Shown here piece after piece: positions 11,746-11,778 of a stretch of DNA of 11,778 nucleotides. Within the stretch, counting starts at the first letter, position 1. Each line of letters starts with the position of its first letter. This DNA is from JAYUHK01 sp043778415. GTDB lineage: Bacteria; Bacteroidota; Bacteroidia; Chitinophagales; Saprospiraceae. Below the pieces are notes generated by a model, which saw only the letters and a program-made list of their open reading frames with translations, did no database searches and had not been told where the DNA came from. The DNA is taken from contig JAYWGG010000337.1 in the NCBI GenBank assembly GCA_043778415.1, positions 1 through 11,778 of the forward strand. Reading direction: 5' to 3'. A program made the position numbers and the translations under genes.

Positions 11746-11764
11746 CCTTCCCCTCTGGGGAAGG
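11746..11764. repeat. G/C-rich hairpin at the repeat junction
   Basis: ccttcccc and ggggaagg pair perfectly over 8 bp with a 3-nt loop (tct), followed by gtcgggttgggg. This looks like the common G-rich dispersed palindromes of Bacteroidota, recalled and not searched. It replaces the poly-T/poly-A hairpin found in the left copy. Confidence 0.6.
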
Positions 11765-11778
11765 TCGGGTTGGGGATA

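Larger units (their letters stand above)
11329..11778. other. Gene-free right flank, repeat-dense
   Basis: These 450 bases contain no gene that I can support. From left to right they hold the terminator of the PDZ gene, an inverted 26-bp motif (11393-11418), a perfect 16-bp-arm palindrome (11438-11470), an inverted motif copy (11491-11521), a long imperfect inverted repeat (11582-11720), the right 88-bp repeat (11653-11740) and a G/C-rich hairpin (11746-11764) reaching towards the window end. Confidence 0.8.

Overview
The window looks like a chromosomal piece of a Bacteroidota bacterium, with a Saprospiria or Chitinophagia type member most likely. Four things point there. Three proteins carry type IX secretion (T9SS) sorting domains found almost only in this phylum. 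The best promoters fit the phylum's TTTG...TAnnTTTG consensus instead of the sigma-70 type. Start codons mostly lack a Shine-Dalgarno sequence. The RecA loop and N-terminal sequences resemble Bacteroidota RecA. This placement is inference from motifs and no database was searched.

Layout. Positions 1-357 are gene-free and hold an 88-bp repeat, a poly-T/poly-A hairpin and a further repeat motif. A small gene (358-591, 77 aa) follows, closed by a strong terminator. recA (930-2015) has a textbook promoter, a leader of about 150 nt and a 15-bp-stem terminator that also serves the convergent gene. Two minus-strand genes come next: a 760-aa type B T9SS cargo (beta-propeller-like N-terminus, cysteine-rich repeats, gliding-motility C-terminal domain) and a 699-aa type A T9SS cargo with cohesin-like, prealbumin/SdrB-like and dockerin-like modules. 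An 11-bp G tract lies in the second gene's signal-peptide region. A divergent intergenic region leads into glpD and glpK, which overlap by 29 bp and form a two-gene glycerol catabolic operon. The last gene (10072-11328) encodes a secreted protein with two tandem PDZ domains and a T9SS tail. The final 450 bp hold a terminator and dense repeats.

How the genes work together. GlpK phosphorylates glycerol and GlpD oxidises glycerol-3-phosphate to dihydroxyacetone phosphate, passing electrons to the quinone pool; no glpF transporter gene is present in the window. The three T9SS cargo proteins would be carried across the outer membrane by machinery encoded elsewhere. recA is a housekeeping gene with no clear functional link to its neighbours.

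The genes are mostly ordinary for the phylum. The unusual parts are (1) the G11 tract, where a one-base loss would switch the signal peptide to another start codon; (2) a composite non-coding repeat module at both ends of the window, direct on the left and inverted on the right, with a second partial copy folding back to make a long hairpin; and (3) abrupt base-composition changes at domain boundaries in both large surface proteins.
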